A DNA stretch of 64,000 nt, from assembly GCF_900107975.1 (NCBI RefSeq), contig NZ_FNVF01000003.1:67155-131154 (forward strand), in the 5' to 3' direction. Under the pieces are notes generated by a model. That model was not told where the DNA came from and did not search any database. It was given only the letters and a program-made list of their open reading frames with translations. The translations under genes were made by a program, and so were the position numbers. Below, piece by piece: positions 35,447-43,194 of this stretch (positions are counted from its first letter, which is position 1; each line of letters starts with the position of its first letter). Source of the DNA: Paenibacillus sp. UNC499MF. Lineage in GTDB: Bacteria > Bacillota > Bacilli > Paenibacillales > NBRC-103111.

Positions 35447-36221
35447 ATGAACACGAAGGCGGATATCCTGACATTGGAAAAATGGGCCGCGGACCAGTGG
35501 CCGCCGGAAGAAGTGGAAGCTCTCGGGCCTTGGCGCCTGAGGGCGGCGGGCGGGTTTACGAAACGCGCGAACAGCGTGCTTGCTGCCGGAGACATGCCGG
35601 ACGATCCCGACTGGTTCGAGCGGATACGCCGCTTCTATTCGGACCGCGGACTGCCCGCCGCATTTCATATCAGCGATTCGTCGCCGCCGGAGCTGGATCT
35701 CATGCTGGAAGACAAAGGGGGCATTATAACGGCCCCCTGCTTCGGAATGATCGCTCCGGCAGCAGAAATGCTTGCGGGACTGCGCCCACATCAAGAGCGC
35801 GCCGGCGTCACCGCCGAGCTGTTTACGGCCCCTGATCCGGCATGGATGGATGATTTCATGGGACTGGAGGGGTATGCCGCGGAAGCCCGCTCCTTCTACG
35901 AAGGTTTGCTGGAACGCATGCCCGCTCCGAAGGTGTTCGTCCGCCTGGTGACGGACGACGGAGAGACCGTCGCGCTGGGTACGGCCCGTACTTCCGACGA
36001 ACAGGCGATTCTGTCCAATATCATTGTCTCGAAGGACCGGCGGGGACAAGGCTTCGCGAAAGCGCTGCTGTCTTATTTGGCTGTCTGGTGCGCCGGCAAT
36101 GGCGCTTCTTCCGTTTTTTTTGCAGGTGCTGCAGGACAACAGGCCCGCTCTTCGTTTATATGAGAGCGCAGGGTTCCATCCCCTGTTCCGGTACCATTAC
36201 AGGGTTTTCCCTCAAGCATGA
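35447..36221 (+). pseudogene. GNAT N-acetyltransferase with a frameshift at an 8-T run
   Basis: The first frame (35447-36163) gives 238 residues with a GNAT-type acetyl-CoA loop, RRGQGFAKALLSYL, and ends in an unrelated tail after a run of eight T (36114-36121). Removing one T restores the typical GNAT C-terminus, LQDNRPALRLYESAGF...YHYRV, up to the stop at 36221. So the intact protein would be about 257 residues. AAGGAGATG precedes the ATG. Possible explanations are a sequencing error, a recent inactivating insertion, or slippage at the homopolymer that restores some full-length product. N-terminal ~120 residues form a divergent GNAT-like half. Confidence 0.8.
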
Positions 36222-36266
36222 TTTTTTCCGAGAAAGGTAAGCTAGAACAGAAAGGAGACGGTTTTC

Positions 36267-37136
36267 ATGACGACGAACAAGGAGCAAAAGCAGACATTTC
36301 CACCCCAGCACCAGAACAATCAACCCGGTATTGAGACGCAAATGACTCCTCAGCCGCAATTCGAGGATAGCAAGTACAGGCCGGCCGGCAAGCTTAAAGG
36401 CAAGGTCGCGATCATCACCGGAGGTGACAGCGGAATCGGCCGGGCAGTTGCCGTGGCTTACGCCCAGGAAGGAGCGGACGTGGCCATTGTTTACTTAAGC
36501 GAGCATTCGGACGCGGAAAAAACGAAGTCCCTTGTGGAGCAGGAAGGCCGCAAATGCCTTCTCATTCCCGGAGACCTCGGAGACGAATCCTTCTGTAAAC
36601 AAGTAATCGACGAGACCGTCAGCGGGCTGGGCAAGCTCGATATCCTGGTCAACAACGCGGCCGAGCAGCATCCGCAGAACAGCTTGGAAGATATTACGGC
36701 GGAACAGCTGGAAAAAACGTTCCGGACCAATATTTTCTCGATGTTTTTCCTTACGAAGGCCGCCCTCCCTCATTTGAAAAAAGGAAGCGCCGTGATTAAC
36801 ACGGCTTCCATTACCGCATATAAAGGAAATCCGACGCTGATCGACTATTCGTCAACGAAAGGGGCTATCGTCTCCTTTACGCGTGCACTCTCCCAATCCG
36901 TTATTGAAAAAGGGATCCGTGTTAACGGCGTAGCTCCGGGGCCTATCTGGACCCCGCTTATTCCTTCGACCTTTTCGGAGGACAAGGTAGCGTCTTTCGG
37001 TTCCGATACGCCTATGAAGAGAGCCGGGCAACCCGAGGAACTCGCTCCGAGTTACGTCTTCCTTGCTTCGGACGATTCTTCCTACATGTCGGGACAAATT
37101 CTTCACGTCAACGGCGGCACCGTCGTCAATGGCTGA
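36267..37136 (+). CDS. Short-chain dehydrogenase/reductase (general-stress YdaD/YhxD type)
   Basis: A 289-residue SDR oxidoreductase. A Gln/Pro-rich N-terminal extension (about 1-38) precedes the NAD(P)-binding TGGDSGIG (51-58), NNAAEQ, the catalytic Ser in NTASITAYKG and the Tyr-x3-Lys in DYSSTKG. The C-terminal MSGQILHVNGG is typical. This extended subfamily is common among SigB-controlled stress proteins in Bacillales; its substrate is unknown. AAAGGAG precedes the start, 45 nt after the GNAT gene. Confidence 0.92.
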   Translation: MTTNKEQKQTFPPQHQNNQPGIETQMTPQPQFEDSKYRPAGKLKGKVAIITGGDSGIGRAVAVAYAQEGADVAIVYLSEHSDAEKTKSLVEQEGRKCLLIPGDLGDESFCKQVIDETVSGLGKLDILVNNAAEQHPQNSLEDITAEQLEKTFRTNIFSMFFLTKAALPHLKKGSAVINTASITAYKGNPTLIDYSSTKGAIVSFTRALSQSVIEKGIRVNGVAPGPIWTPLIPSTFSEDKVASFGSDTPMKRAGQPEELAPSYVFLASDDSSYMSGQILHVNGGTVVNG

Positions 37137-37162
37137 GGCGAACCTATCGGCGTTATAAAGAG

Positions 37163-37200
37163 AAAAACTGACGCAGAGACATTCTCTCGTCAGTTTTTTT
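37163..37200 (+). terminator. Terminator of the SDR gene
   Basis: AAAAACTGACG (37163-37173) pairs with CGTCAGTTTTT (37189-37199); inside, AGAGA and TCTCT extend the stem. A T-run follows. Confidence 0.9.
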
Positions 37201-37240
37201 GCTGTCCGGGGCGGAGATCTTGACAATTTTGTTAAAAACC

Positions 37241-37266
37241 AAAAAAAGACAGAAATTTTTTCTGTC
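37241..37266 (-). terminator. Hairpin with a T-run on the minus strand
   Basis: GACAGAAA (37248-37255) pairs with TTTCTGTC (37259-37266); on the minus strand it is followed by seven T. It is oriented to stop leftward transcripts, such as one from the 37728-38063 gene passing antisense through the Met-rich gene. Confidence 0.5.
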
Positions 37267-37283
37267 GAATTTCCCGATAAGAC

Positions 37284-37325
37284 TTGCCTTTTATTGGTAA
37301 ATGGGGTATCTTACTAGAGTAGTAA
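37284..37325 (+). promoter_or_regulatory. Candidate promoter and operator of the Met-rich gene
   Basis: TTGCCT (37284-37289) and TATCTT (37307-37312) are 17 nt apart. A perfect inverted repeat, TTACTA-GAG-TAGTAA (37311-37325), overlaps the -10 and probable start site, the classic position of a repressor operator. The promoter match is modest. Confidence 0.45.
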
Positions 37326-37355
37326 AAATTTGATAGAGAAAGGAGGCGACCTAAA

Positions 37356-37577
37356 ATGGAAAAAATGTGCATGCAAATGATGATGACCATGTGTATGGAT
37401 GAAATGATGTGCAAAATGAACACCATGAAGTGCATGATGGACGGCATGATGCAAATGAACATGATGTCCGAAATGAATATGGATATGGACATGATGATGG
37501 GCAAGATGCAAGAGTGCGACGAGAAAATGACGATGATGATGAAGATGATGAGCGAAATGAAACAAATGTCTATGTAA
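37356..37577 (+). CDS. Methionine-rich, cysteine-containing microprotein (unknown)
   Basis: A 73-residue protein with 35 methionines (48 percent) and five cysteines (residues 5, 13, 19, 26, 54). The rest is Asp, Glu, Lys, Gln, Asn, Thr, Ser and two Gly; there is no Leu, Ile, Val, Ala, Pro, His or aromatic residue. Methionines come as MM and MxM clusters with an acidic spacing, a pattern seen in copper(I)/silver(I) binding segments. There is no signal peptide or membrane segment. AAAGGAGG 9 nt before the ATG marks this strand as coding. I know no named family; metal binding is inferred from composition. A structural role in the spore coat is another option. Confidence 0.78.
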   Translation: MEKMCMQMMMTMCMDEMMCKMNTMKCMMDGMMQMNMMSEMNMDMDMMMGKMQECDEKMTMMMKMMSEMKQMSM

Positions 37578-37727
37578 TTCGGACTTTTCTAACTGAATCC
37601 CCTATTCATCCCACAATGAGTAGGAGCATCATCCCGGCAGAGCGGACGACCGCATGTCTTTTTTTTTGCCTTTTTGCCTTCTCAAGACATTCGCGGCAAG
37701 AACCCCGTAACCTTTGACCTGTCAATC

Positions 37728-38063
37728 TTACTTGACTGCCAATATTTTCTTCGAAATTTCAATCCTCTGCGATTTAAGCACCCATACCTGCTCCCGGATC
37801 GTTTCAATCTGCGTGCTGTCCTTGCTCTGCCTGAGCTGCTCGAACAATTCCAGCATTTTCAGATTGATCGAATCATACATCTTCCAAAGATCTTGCTTCA
37901 TCTTCGCGCGAATTTCCTGTTGGACGTAATTGTCCCGGAACTTGAGCGATTCCTTTATAGCTTCCTGCCATTCTGTGTCTCCAAGGGAGCCGGCGTAATT
38001 ATACAAATCAAGATGATCATCTACCCATTTACGGGACCATTCTTGTATAGAGGGTATTCGCAT
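37728..38063 (-). CDS. Hypothetical helical protein
   Basis: A 111-residue protein, MRIPSIQEWSRKWVDD at the start, rich in Lys, Glu, Gln and Leu, predicted almost entirely helical with probable coiled-coil character after residue 50. No cysteine, signal or membrane segment. AAGGAG lies 9 nt before ATG 38063; ATG 38069 would be only 3 nt away. I do not recognise the family. A hydrolase- or binding-type motif is not visible. It could be a cytoplasmic sporulation or structural protein, but there is no evidence. Confidence 0.7.
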   Translation of the reverse strand: MRIPSIQEWSRKWVDDHLDLYNYAGSLGDTEWQEAIKESLKFRDNYVQQEIRAKMKQDLWKMYDSINLKMLELFEQLRQSKDSTQIETIREQVWVLKSQRIEISKKILAVK

Positions 38064-38162
38064 GACCATCAGCTCCTTCAGCACCTTATACCTAGTATTA
38101 TACTGGGATTAATAAGAAATACAAGAGGGTAATTGAAATAATTTACAACTATTTTCAGCCCG

Positions 38163-38199
38163 TAAAAAAGCACCCCTCACCTGTCAGGTAAGGGGTGCT
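38163..38199 (-). terminator. Terminator of ponA
   Basis: AGCACCCCTCACCTG (38169-38183) pairs with TCAGGTAAGGGGTGCT (38184-38199) with small bulges; TTTTTT follows on the minus strand. Confidence 0.88.
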
Positions 38200-38212
38200 G
38201 AATATAGGCCAG

Positions 38213-40795
38213 CTATCCGTTGTTCTGCTGCCTGTCGTCGTCTCTGGAACCCGAGGTTCCCGTGCCGCCCGGTTCGGACGGAGGTGGAGTTGGGGTCGGG
38301 GTCGGAGAAGCCGTCCCGCCGGAAGCTCCGCCGTTTCCTGAGCCACCGTTCGTATTGCCCGGGTTCTTTTCTTTGTCTTTATCTTTATCTTTGTCTTTAT
38401 CTTTGCCGGTATTGCCGTTTCCATTGCCATTACCGTTGCCGTTGTTATTCCCGTTATTGCCGTTATTATTTCCATTACCATTGCCGTTCTCATTTCCGCT
38501 GCCGTTCCCGTTGTTGTTTCCATTGCCGTTGTCTCCGTTGTCGCCGTTCGGATCGGCAGGCGGCGAAGTCGGCTCCGTCCCGGGAACGGTTACGGACGCA
38601 ACGTTCGATTGGATTCCTGCCGCGTCCCCGTTGGCCGGAACGACGTAGTACTCATACGTCCCGCCGGGCTGAACGGTTTGGTCCATGTATTCCGTAGAGT
38701 TGGAAGGCGTAAGCTGACCGAAGTCGGTTTCTCCCGGGCCTTTGCGGAAGACCTGGTAGGCGCTCGTGCCTTCAGCAGCCGTCCAGCTCAAGCGAACGCC
38801 GCTGTTTTGCCAGCCTGCTCTCAAATCCGTAACGCTCTTCTTCTCCTGGACCGGAGGCTTCTCCTGCTCGATTGGTTTGCCTCCGCTCGGACGCTCGAAA
38901 TCTTTTACAGGAATGCCTTTCATCGCCTCGGCCATAACGGCGCTGAAGACCATGTTGGCGCGGTCCGAATAATTTTTGCGGATATAATGCTTCGAATCCG
39001 TCTTGTCGAAACCGGCCCAGACGGCTCCCGTCCACTGCGGCGTATAACCGACGAACCAGATATCGCGGTAGTGCGATTCCAGTCCCTTCAAGTCAAGTTG
39101 GGTCGAACCTGTTTTACCGGCGAGAGGGCGGCCGAAATCGGCTTTCGTACCCGTACCGCCGCTCGTTACGACTTCCTTCATCATTTGAGTCATGTACCAG
39201 GAAGTTTTCTCGCTCATCACTTTCTTGGGCTCTGCTTTATAATCGATTATGGTTCCGTCGCTTTTCTCGATTTTCAAGATCGCGTGCCCCTGATTATAAA
39301 CGCCGTTGTTCGCGAATGCCGCATAAGCTTGCGCCATTTGCAGCGGAGACTCCCCTTTGGTCATACCGCCCAGGGCGATGGCCAGGTTGTTGTCGTTTTC
39401 GTCGAACGTGATGCCGAGCTGCTTGGCGAAATCTTTACCGGTGTTGATGCCGATTTTGCTTAACGTCCATACGGCAGGAATGTTTTTGGATTTCTTGATG
39501 GCATAGGTCATATCGACTTGACCCAGATACTGCCCGTCATAGTTTCTCGGGGCGTATTTGCCGAATTCCTGCTTTGTGTCGTCCAGAATGGACGTAGGCA
39601 GGTAGCCCTTCTTCTCGATCGCCGGCGCGTAAACAACGAGCGGTTTGAACGAAGAGCCCGGCTGCCGCGGTTTAAACGAACGGTTCCACGTTCCCGATTT
39701 ATAGTCCCGGCCGCCGATCATCGCGACGATTCCGCCGCTGGCGTTATCGAGAATAACCATCGAACTCTGCATCGGCTGCTCCGGTCCGTCCGGCTGGAAC
39801 AGCTTCGCGTTCGTGTACGCCTTATCCATCGCCTTCTGAGCCGTGCTGTTCAGCGTCGTATAAATTTTATAGCCTCCGTTGGAGATCTGCTCATCCGTAA
39901 CCCCGTATAAGTCGTAGGCTTCTTTGATGACGTAGTCACGGAAGCTTGGGAACAAGTCGCTTTGGGCAACCGGTGTCTGCTTCTTCGGATCGTAATCGAC
40001 GGCCGCCGCCTGCGCGCGCTCTTCTTCGGTGATCAAGCCTTGATCCGTCATAAGTCTGAGAACGACGGCTCTGCGGTCTTTCGAAGCCTCGGGATCGGAA
40101 ATCGGCGAATACTTCGAAGGTGCTTTCGGAAGACCGGCCAATGTTGCGATTTGCCACAGTTCCAGGTCTTTCAAATCAGTCACGCCGAAATACCGCTTCG
40201 CCGCCGCTTTCACCCCGTAAGCCTGGCTGCCGAAGTAAATCCGGTTGAGATATTTCTCCAGAATTTCTTCCTTAGTGAACTGGTTGTCGATAGCCAGCGC
40301 GATGGACATCTCGGTCCCTTTGCGGAAGAACGTTTTATCCGAGTTTAGGAAGACGTTCTTCGCAAGCTGCTGGGTGATCGTGCTCCCCCCCTCGACAGCG
40401 CTGCGAGCGATAATATCTTTGACGACCGCGCGTCCGAGCGACCAGAAATCAACCCCGGCATGCTCGAAAAAGCGCCGGTCTTCCGTCGCCACAAACGCGT
40501 TCACAAGCTGCTTCGGGAACTGCTCGAATTTTACGTTCTCCCGGTTTTCCTTAATAACTTTGGCGATTTCCTGTTTATCGGCATCATAAATAACCGATGC
40601 TCCCAGGGCATCGTCCAGTTTGTCTATGTTCGCATTAAGGATTTTAAGACCATTCAAATAAACGACTAAATAAATGCTCATCGCGCATATGAGCGCGAGA
40701 AGGGCGGCAATAATCACACCCAATATAACCTTCGCCGCATTCCCCTTTTTTTTCGGTTTCTTGCCTTTCGAAGGCGTTTTACTGCTTGCTGCCAT
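38213..40795 (-). CDS. ponA: Class A penicillin-binding protein PBP1A with FN3 domain and low-complexity tail
   Basis: An 860-residue bifunctional cell-wall synthase. One transmembrane segment (about 23-47) follows a Lys-rich cytoplasmic end; the GT51 glycosyltransferase comes next (about 75-250, catalytic Glu105 in ATEDRRFF); the transpeptidase has SSFK (Ser381), SKN (436-438) and KTG (561-563). A fibronectin type III domain occupies about 655-740. The last ~110 residues are low-complexity: Asn/Gly repeats, a (Lys-Asp)n block, then Ser/Thr/Pro. ATG 40795 follows GGGAG; the 18 codons upstream overlap no ribosome site. B. subtilis PBP1 also carries a disordered C-terminal tail. Confidence 0.93.
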   Translation of the reverse strand: MAASSKTPSKGKKPKKKGNAAKVILGVIIAALLALICAMSIYLVVYLNGLKILNANIDKLDDALGASVIYDADKQEIAKVIKENRENVKFEQFPKQLVNAFVATEDRRFFEHAGVDFWSLGRAVVKDIIARSAVEGGSTITQQLAKNVFLNSDKTFFRKGTEMSIALAIDNQFTKEEILEKYLNRIYFGSQAYGVKAAAKRYFGVTDLKDLELWQIATLAGLPKAPSKYSPISDPEASKDRRAVVLRLMTDQGLITEEERAQAAAVDYDPKKQTPVAQSDLFPSFRDYVIKEAYDLYGVTDEQISNGGYKIYTTLNSTAQKAMDKAYTNAKLFQPDGPEQPMQSSMVILDNASGGIVAMIGGRDYKSGTWNRSFKPRQPGSSFKPLVVYAPAIEKKGYLPTSILDDTKQEFGKYAPRNYDGQYLGQVDMTYAIKKSKNIPAVWTLSKIGINTGKDFAKQLGITFDENDNNLAIALGGMTKGESPLQMAQAYAAFANNGVYNQGHAILKIEKSDGTIIDYKAEPKKVMSEKTSWYMTQMMKEVVTSGGTGTKADFGRPLAGKTGSTQLDLKGLESHYRDIWFVGYTPQWTGAVWAGFDKTDSKHYIRKNYSDRANMVFSAVMAEAMKGIPVKDFERPSGGKPIEQEKPPVQEKKSVTDLRAGWQNSGVRLSWTAAEGTSAYQVFRKGPGETDFGQLTPSNSTEYMDQTVQPGGTYEYYVVPANGDAAGIQSNVASVTVPGTEPTSPPADPNGDNGDNGNGNNNGNGSGNENGNGNGNNNGNNGNNNGNGNGNGNGNTGKDKDKDKDKDKEKNPGNTNGGSGNGGASGGTASPTPTPTPPPSEPGGTGTSGSRDDDRQQNNG

Positions 40796-40863
40796 TAACG
40801 CTCCCTCTCTTTCTGTGCATGGCTCTCTCTGGGGCAGGCTGCCTTGCAAAAAGTGTCAACTAG

Positions 40864-40895
40864 TAAAAGAACAACCCTATAAAATAAGGTTGTTC
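40864..40895 (-). terminator. Terminator of the mutS-hfq block
   Basis: GAACAACCCTAT and ATAAGGTTGTTC form a stem with a short AAA-type loop; TCTTTTAC follows on the minus strand. It lies just past the hfq stop. Confidence 0.7.
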
Positions 40896-40947
40896 CGGAC
40901 GATTCTTTAATTTAGACGAAGCAGGTAAACAAAAAGTTGCCGACCGG

Positions 40948-41193
40948 TTATTCGGCAGCGGACTGTTCAGGCGCCGGCATCAGAGATACGGAACGCTGAG
41001 GCGTAAACGTGGAGATCGCGTGCTTGTACACCATTTGCTGTCTGCCGTCGCTGTCGATAATAATCGTGAAGTTGTCAAAAGCGCGGATCAACCCTCTGAT
41101 TTGAAACCCGTTGGTTAAGTAAACGGTAACGGGAATGCTTTCTTTACGGAGCTGGTTCAGAAAATTGTCCTGAATATTGATCGATTGTTTCAT
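40948..41193 (-). CDS. hfq: RNA chaperone Hfq
   Basis: An 81-residue Sm-like protein. Sm1 (about 10-45, with [20 protein letters not shown]) and the Sm2 motif YKHAIST (56-62) are complete, followed by a short tail. It forms a hexameric ring that binds small RNAs and A-rich mRNA. It follows miaA, as in many bacteria. ATG 41193 follows AAGGGGGACC; the upstream 16 codons of open frame have no ribosome site. Confidence 0.97.
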   Translation of the reverse strand: MKQSINIQDNFLNQLRKESIPVTVYLTNGFQIRGLIRAFDNFTIIIDSDGRQQMVYKHAISTFTPQRSVSLMPAPEQSAAE

Positions 41194-41249
41194 CAGAAGG
41201 TCCCCCTTAACATAATCAAACTGAGCCAAGTCTAAAAGCAAGCGTTTGC

Positions 41250-42224
41250 TTATGCATTATATTCGTTATCGTGTACAAACTTTCCTGTTATTATATCATG
41301 GAAATGTTCGAGATGCCCAGAAAAGTTTGCGGTATCCGTGACGTCTATCCACTGGATATCCTTCATATGACGGAACCAGGAAAGCTGCCTTTTGGCAAAA
41401 TGTCTCGTGTCCCGCTTCAAGAGTTCGACCGCTCTCTCCAAGGAGATCTCCCCGTCCAGGTAAGAGACCATTTCCTTGTAACCGAGGCCCTGCATCGCGA
41501 CAGATTGGCGGGGCACTCCGCTTTCAAGCAGCCTTGTCACTTCATCGACAAGCCCTTCGGCCATCATGATGTCGATTCTCTCTTCGATACGCTTGTACAG
41601 CAGCTGACGGTCCATGGTCAGTCCGACTATACATAGTTCGTAAGGGGATTCTTTTTTCTGGGCGGCATTATGGGCCGATAACGGTTTTCCCGTCAGATGA
41701 TACACTTCCAGCGCCCGGATGACGCGCCGCCGGTCGTTGGGATGCAGTTTAAGCGCGGAATCGGGGTCCACCTCGGCAAGCGTCCGGTGGAGAGCTTCAT
41801 CTCCATGCTCCTCGGCGAACCGATTCTTCTCCAGGCGGAATTCTTCGTCCGCCCCGGCTTCCAGAAACTGATACTCGTAGCAGACGGATTCCACGTAGAG
41901 TCCCGTTCCGCCGACGAGGAAAGGAAGCTTGCCGCGCTCCGTAATCTCAGGCACTAGCTGCCTGACGCGCTGCTGAAATTCCGCAACGGAGTAAGGGTAA
42001 CCGGGATCGTGAATATCGATCATATGATGAGGGATTTTGGCCCTCTCCTCGGAAGTCGCTTTCGCGGTCCCGATATCCATTCCCCTGTACACCTGCATGG
42101 AGTCCCCGGAAAGAATCTCGCAGTTCCACCTCTCCGCGATTTCAAGGCTCAGCTTCGTTTTGCCGACCGCGGTAGGGCCGATCAGAACGAGCAGCTTCGG
42201 TTTCACGCCCGGGCCGTTCAGCAT
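41250..42224 (-). CDS. miaA: tRNA dimethylallyltransferase
   Basis: A 324-residue enzyme that adds an isopentenyl group to A37 of tRNAs reading UNN codons. P-loop GPTAVGKT (16-23), the [17 protein letters not shown] segment, DDRR-type [11 protein letters not shown] and the swinging [10 protein letters not shown] are clear. The start overlaps the stop of the upstream methyltransferase gene by 7 nt, so translation is probably coupled. hfq lies downstream by 56 nt. Confidence 0.96.
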   Translation of the reverse strand: MLNGPGVKPKLLVLIGPTAVGKTKLSLEIAERWNCEILSGDSMQVYRGMDIGTAKATSEERAKIPHHMIDIHDPGYPYSVAEFQQRVRQLVPEITERGKLPFLVGGTGLYVESVCYEYQFLEAGADEEFRLEKNRFAEEHGDEALHRTLAEVDPDSALKLHPNDRRRVIRALEVYHLTGKPLSAHNAAQKKESPYELCIVGLTMDRQLLYKRIEERIDIMMAEGLVDEVTRLLESGVPRQSVAMQGLGYKEMVSYLDGEISLERAVELLKRDTRHFAKRQLSWFRHMKDIQWIDVTDTANFSGHLEHFHDIITGKFVHDNEYNA

Positions 42225-42991
42225 CGGATCACCCCGTAAGCCAGTTTGCTGCCGGTAGGAACGGTCTCGCGGAAACCAAGCCGGTCGAATTCTCCGCTCT
42301 GCCGGCCTTCCTTGAGGATGACGCAGCGGCGGGCGACACGACGGGCTTCTTCCACGGCCGCGGCTTCCAAAGGGCGGTCGTCCGCCGCACTGCGCAGAGG
42401 CGACAAACCCGATGATTGTTGGATCGGCGCCCGGAACATCGGATCGAAATACACGATGTCGCAGCTGTTGTCCTCCATGGCGCGCAGCCCGTCAAGATGA
42501 TCTCCCTGCCGGATGGCGACGCGTCTCATGGCGGCGTCGAATTCGGCTTCTCCCGTCCGGTAGGATTTCAAGCCCTGCTCGAGCAAATAGGCCAGCACCC
42601 GGCCGTGTTCCCAAGCCGTTACGGAGCCTTCTTCCCCTACAGCGAAGGAAAAAAGGATCGAATCGGAAGCGAGTCCGGCCGTGCAGTCTACGACGGCGTC
42701 GCCCCGGCCGGCTCCCGACAATTGAAGAAGCGGATCGGTCGAACCCTGACGCAGCCGTTTGTAGCGGACCAGGGCCATGCTCGGATGGAAAAAGAGCGCG
42801 TGAGGGCCGCCGAAGTCATATTTTAAGCCTTCCTTCGTAATGAGAAGGATTTCGTTTTCTCCGAAACGCGAACGCATTCCGGAAAGCGTCAGCCGTTTTC
42901 GCGGTATAAAGCGGCCGCCCAGCGTCCGGGCTGCGGCGATCGCTTTATCCACGTCTTCGGAGGCTGGGTCGTAAGATGTGGTTACAAGCAC
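42218..42991 (-). CDS. Class I SAM-dependent methyltransferase (RsmJ-like fold)
   Basis: A 257-residue protein with a Rossmann methyltransferase core from about residue 95: motif I VVDCTAGLASDSILFSF and motif IV DIVYFDPMFRAP. The DPMF motif with upstream DGL is like RsmJ, which methylates 16S rRNA G1516, but the N-terminal ~90 residues differ and the substrate is uncertain. The first 40 residues resemble a small nucleic-acid-binding domain (ARTLGGRFIPRKR). It overlaps miaA by 7 nt, supporting a role in RNA modification or translation. Confidence 0.8.
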   Translation of the reverse strand: MLVTTSYDPASEDVDKAIAAARTLGGRFIPRKRLTLSGMRSRFGENEILLITKEGLKYDFGGPHALFFHPSMALVRYKRLRQGSTDPLLQLSGAGRGDAVVDCTAGLASDSILFSFAVGEEGSVTAWEHGRVLAYLLEQGLKSYRTGEAEFDAAMRRVAIRQGDHLDGLRAMEDNSCDIVYFDPMFRAPIQQSSGLSPLRSAADDRPLEAAAVEEARRVARRCVILKEGRQSGEFDRLGFRETVPTGSKLAYGVIRC

Positions 42992-43003
42992 AACATTCCC
43001 TCA

Positions 43004-43180
43004 TTATCCGTTAGCGAGTTTTAAGCCGATGACGGGACGGTCGCCCGTTTCCGCCAAAGGACATGTACACCATATCACAAAGTCTTTCCGCACGTCAAAA
43101 CGCGTGTTCGTATCCTTTCGCATCTGCCGCAGAGCGGAAAAGTACGCCCTGTAAAGGCTTCCCCCGCTTAAAACAGGCAC
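43004..43180 (-). CDS. Possible small protein between mutL and the methyltransferase gene
   Basis: An open frame continues from within the end of mutL to a stop at 43004. Candidate starts are GTG 43180 (58 residues) or ATG 43123 (39 residues, MRKDTNTRFDVRKDFVIWCT); neither has a good ribosome site. The C-terminal part, CPLAETGDRPVIGLKLANG, looks protein-like but matches nothing I know. It may be chance. Confidence 0.3.
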   Translation of the reverse strand: MPVLSGGSLYRAYFSALRQMRKDTNTRFDVRKDFVIWCTCPLAETGDRPVIGLKLANG

Positions 43181-43194
43181 GGGGATGCCAACTT

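Noticed and set aside
37314-37565. A His-rich open frame (about 84 residues) on the minus strand over the Met-rich gene
   Set aside because: It is the mirror of ATG codons (ATG reads CAT, His, on the other strand). It starts with TTG, has no ribosome site, and the plus strand has a strong one.
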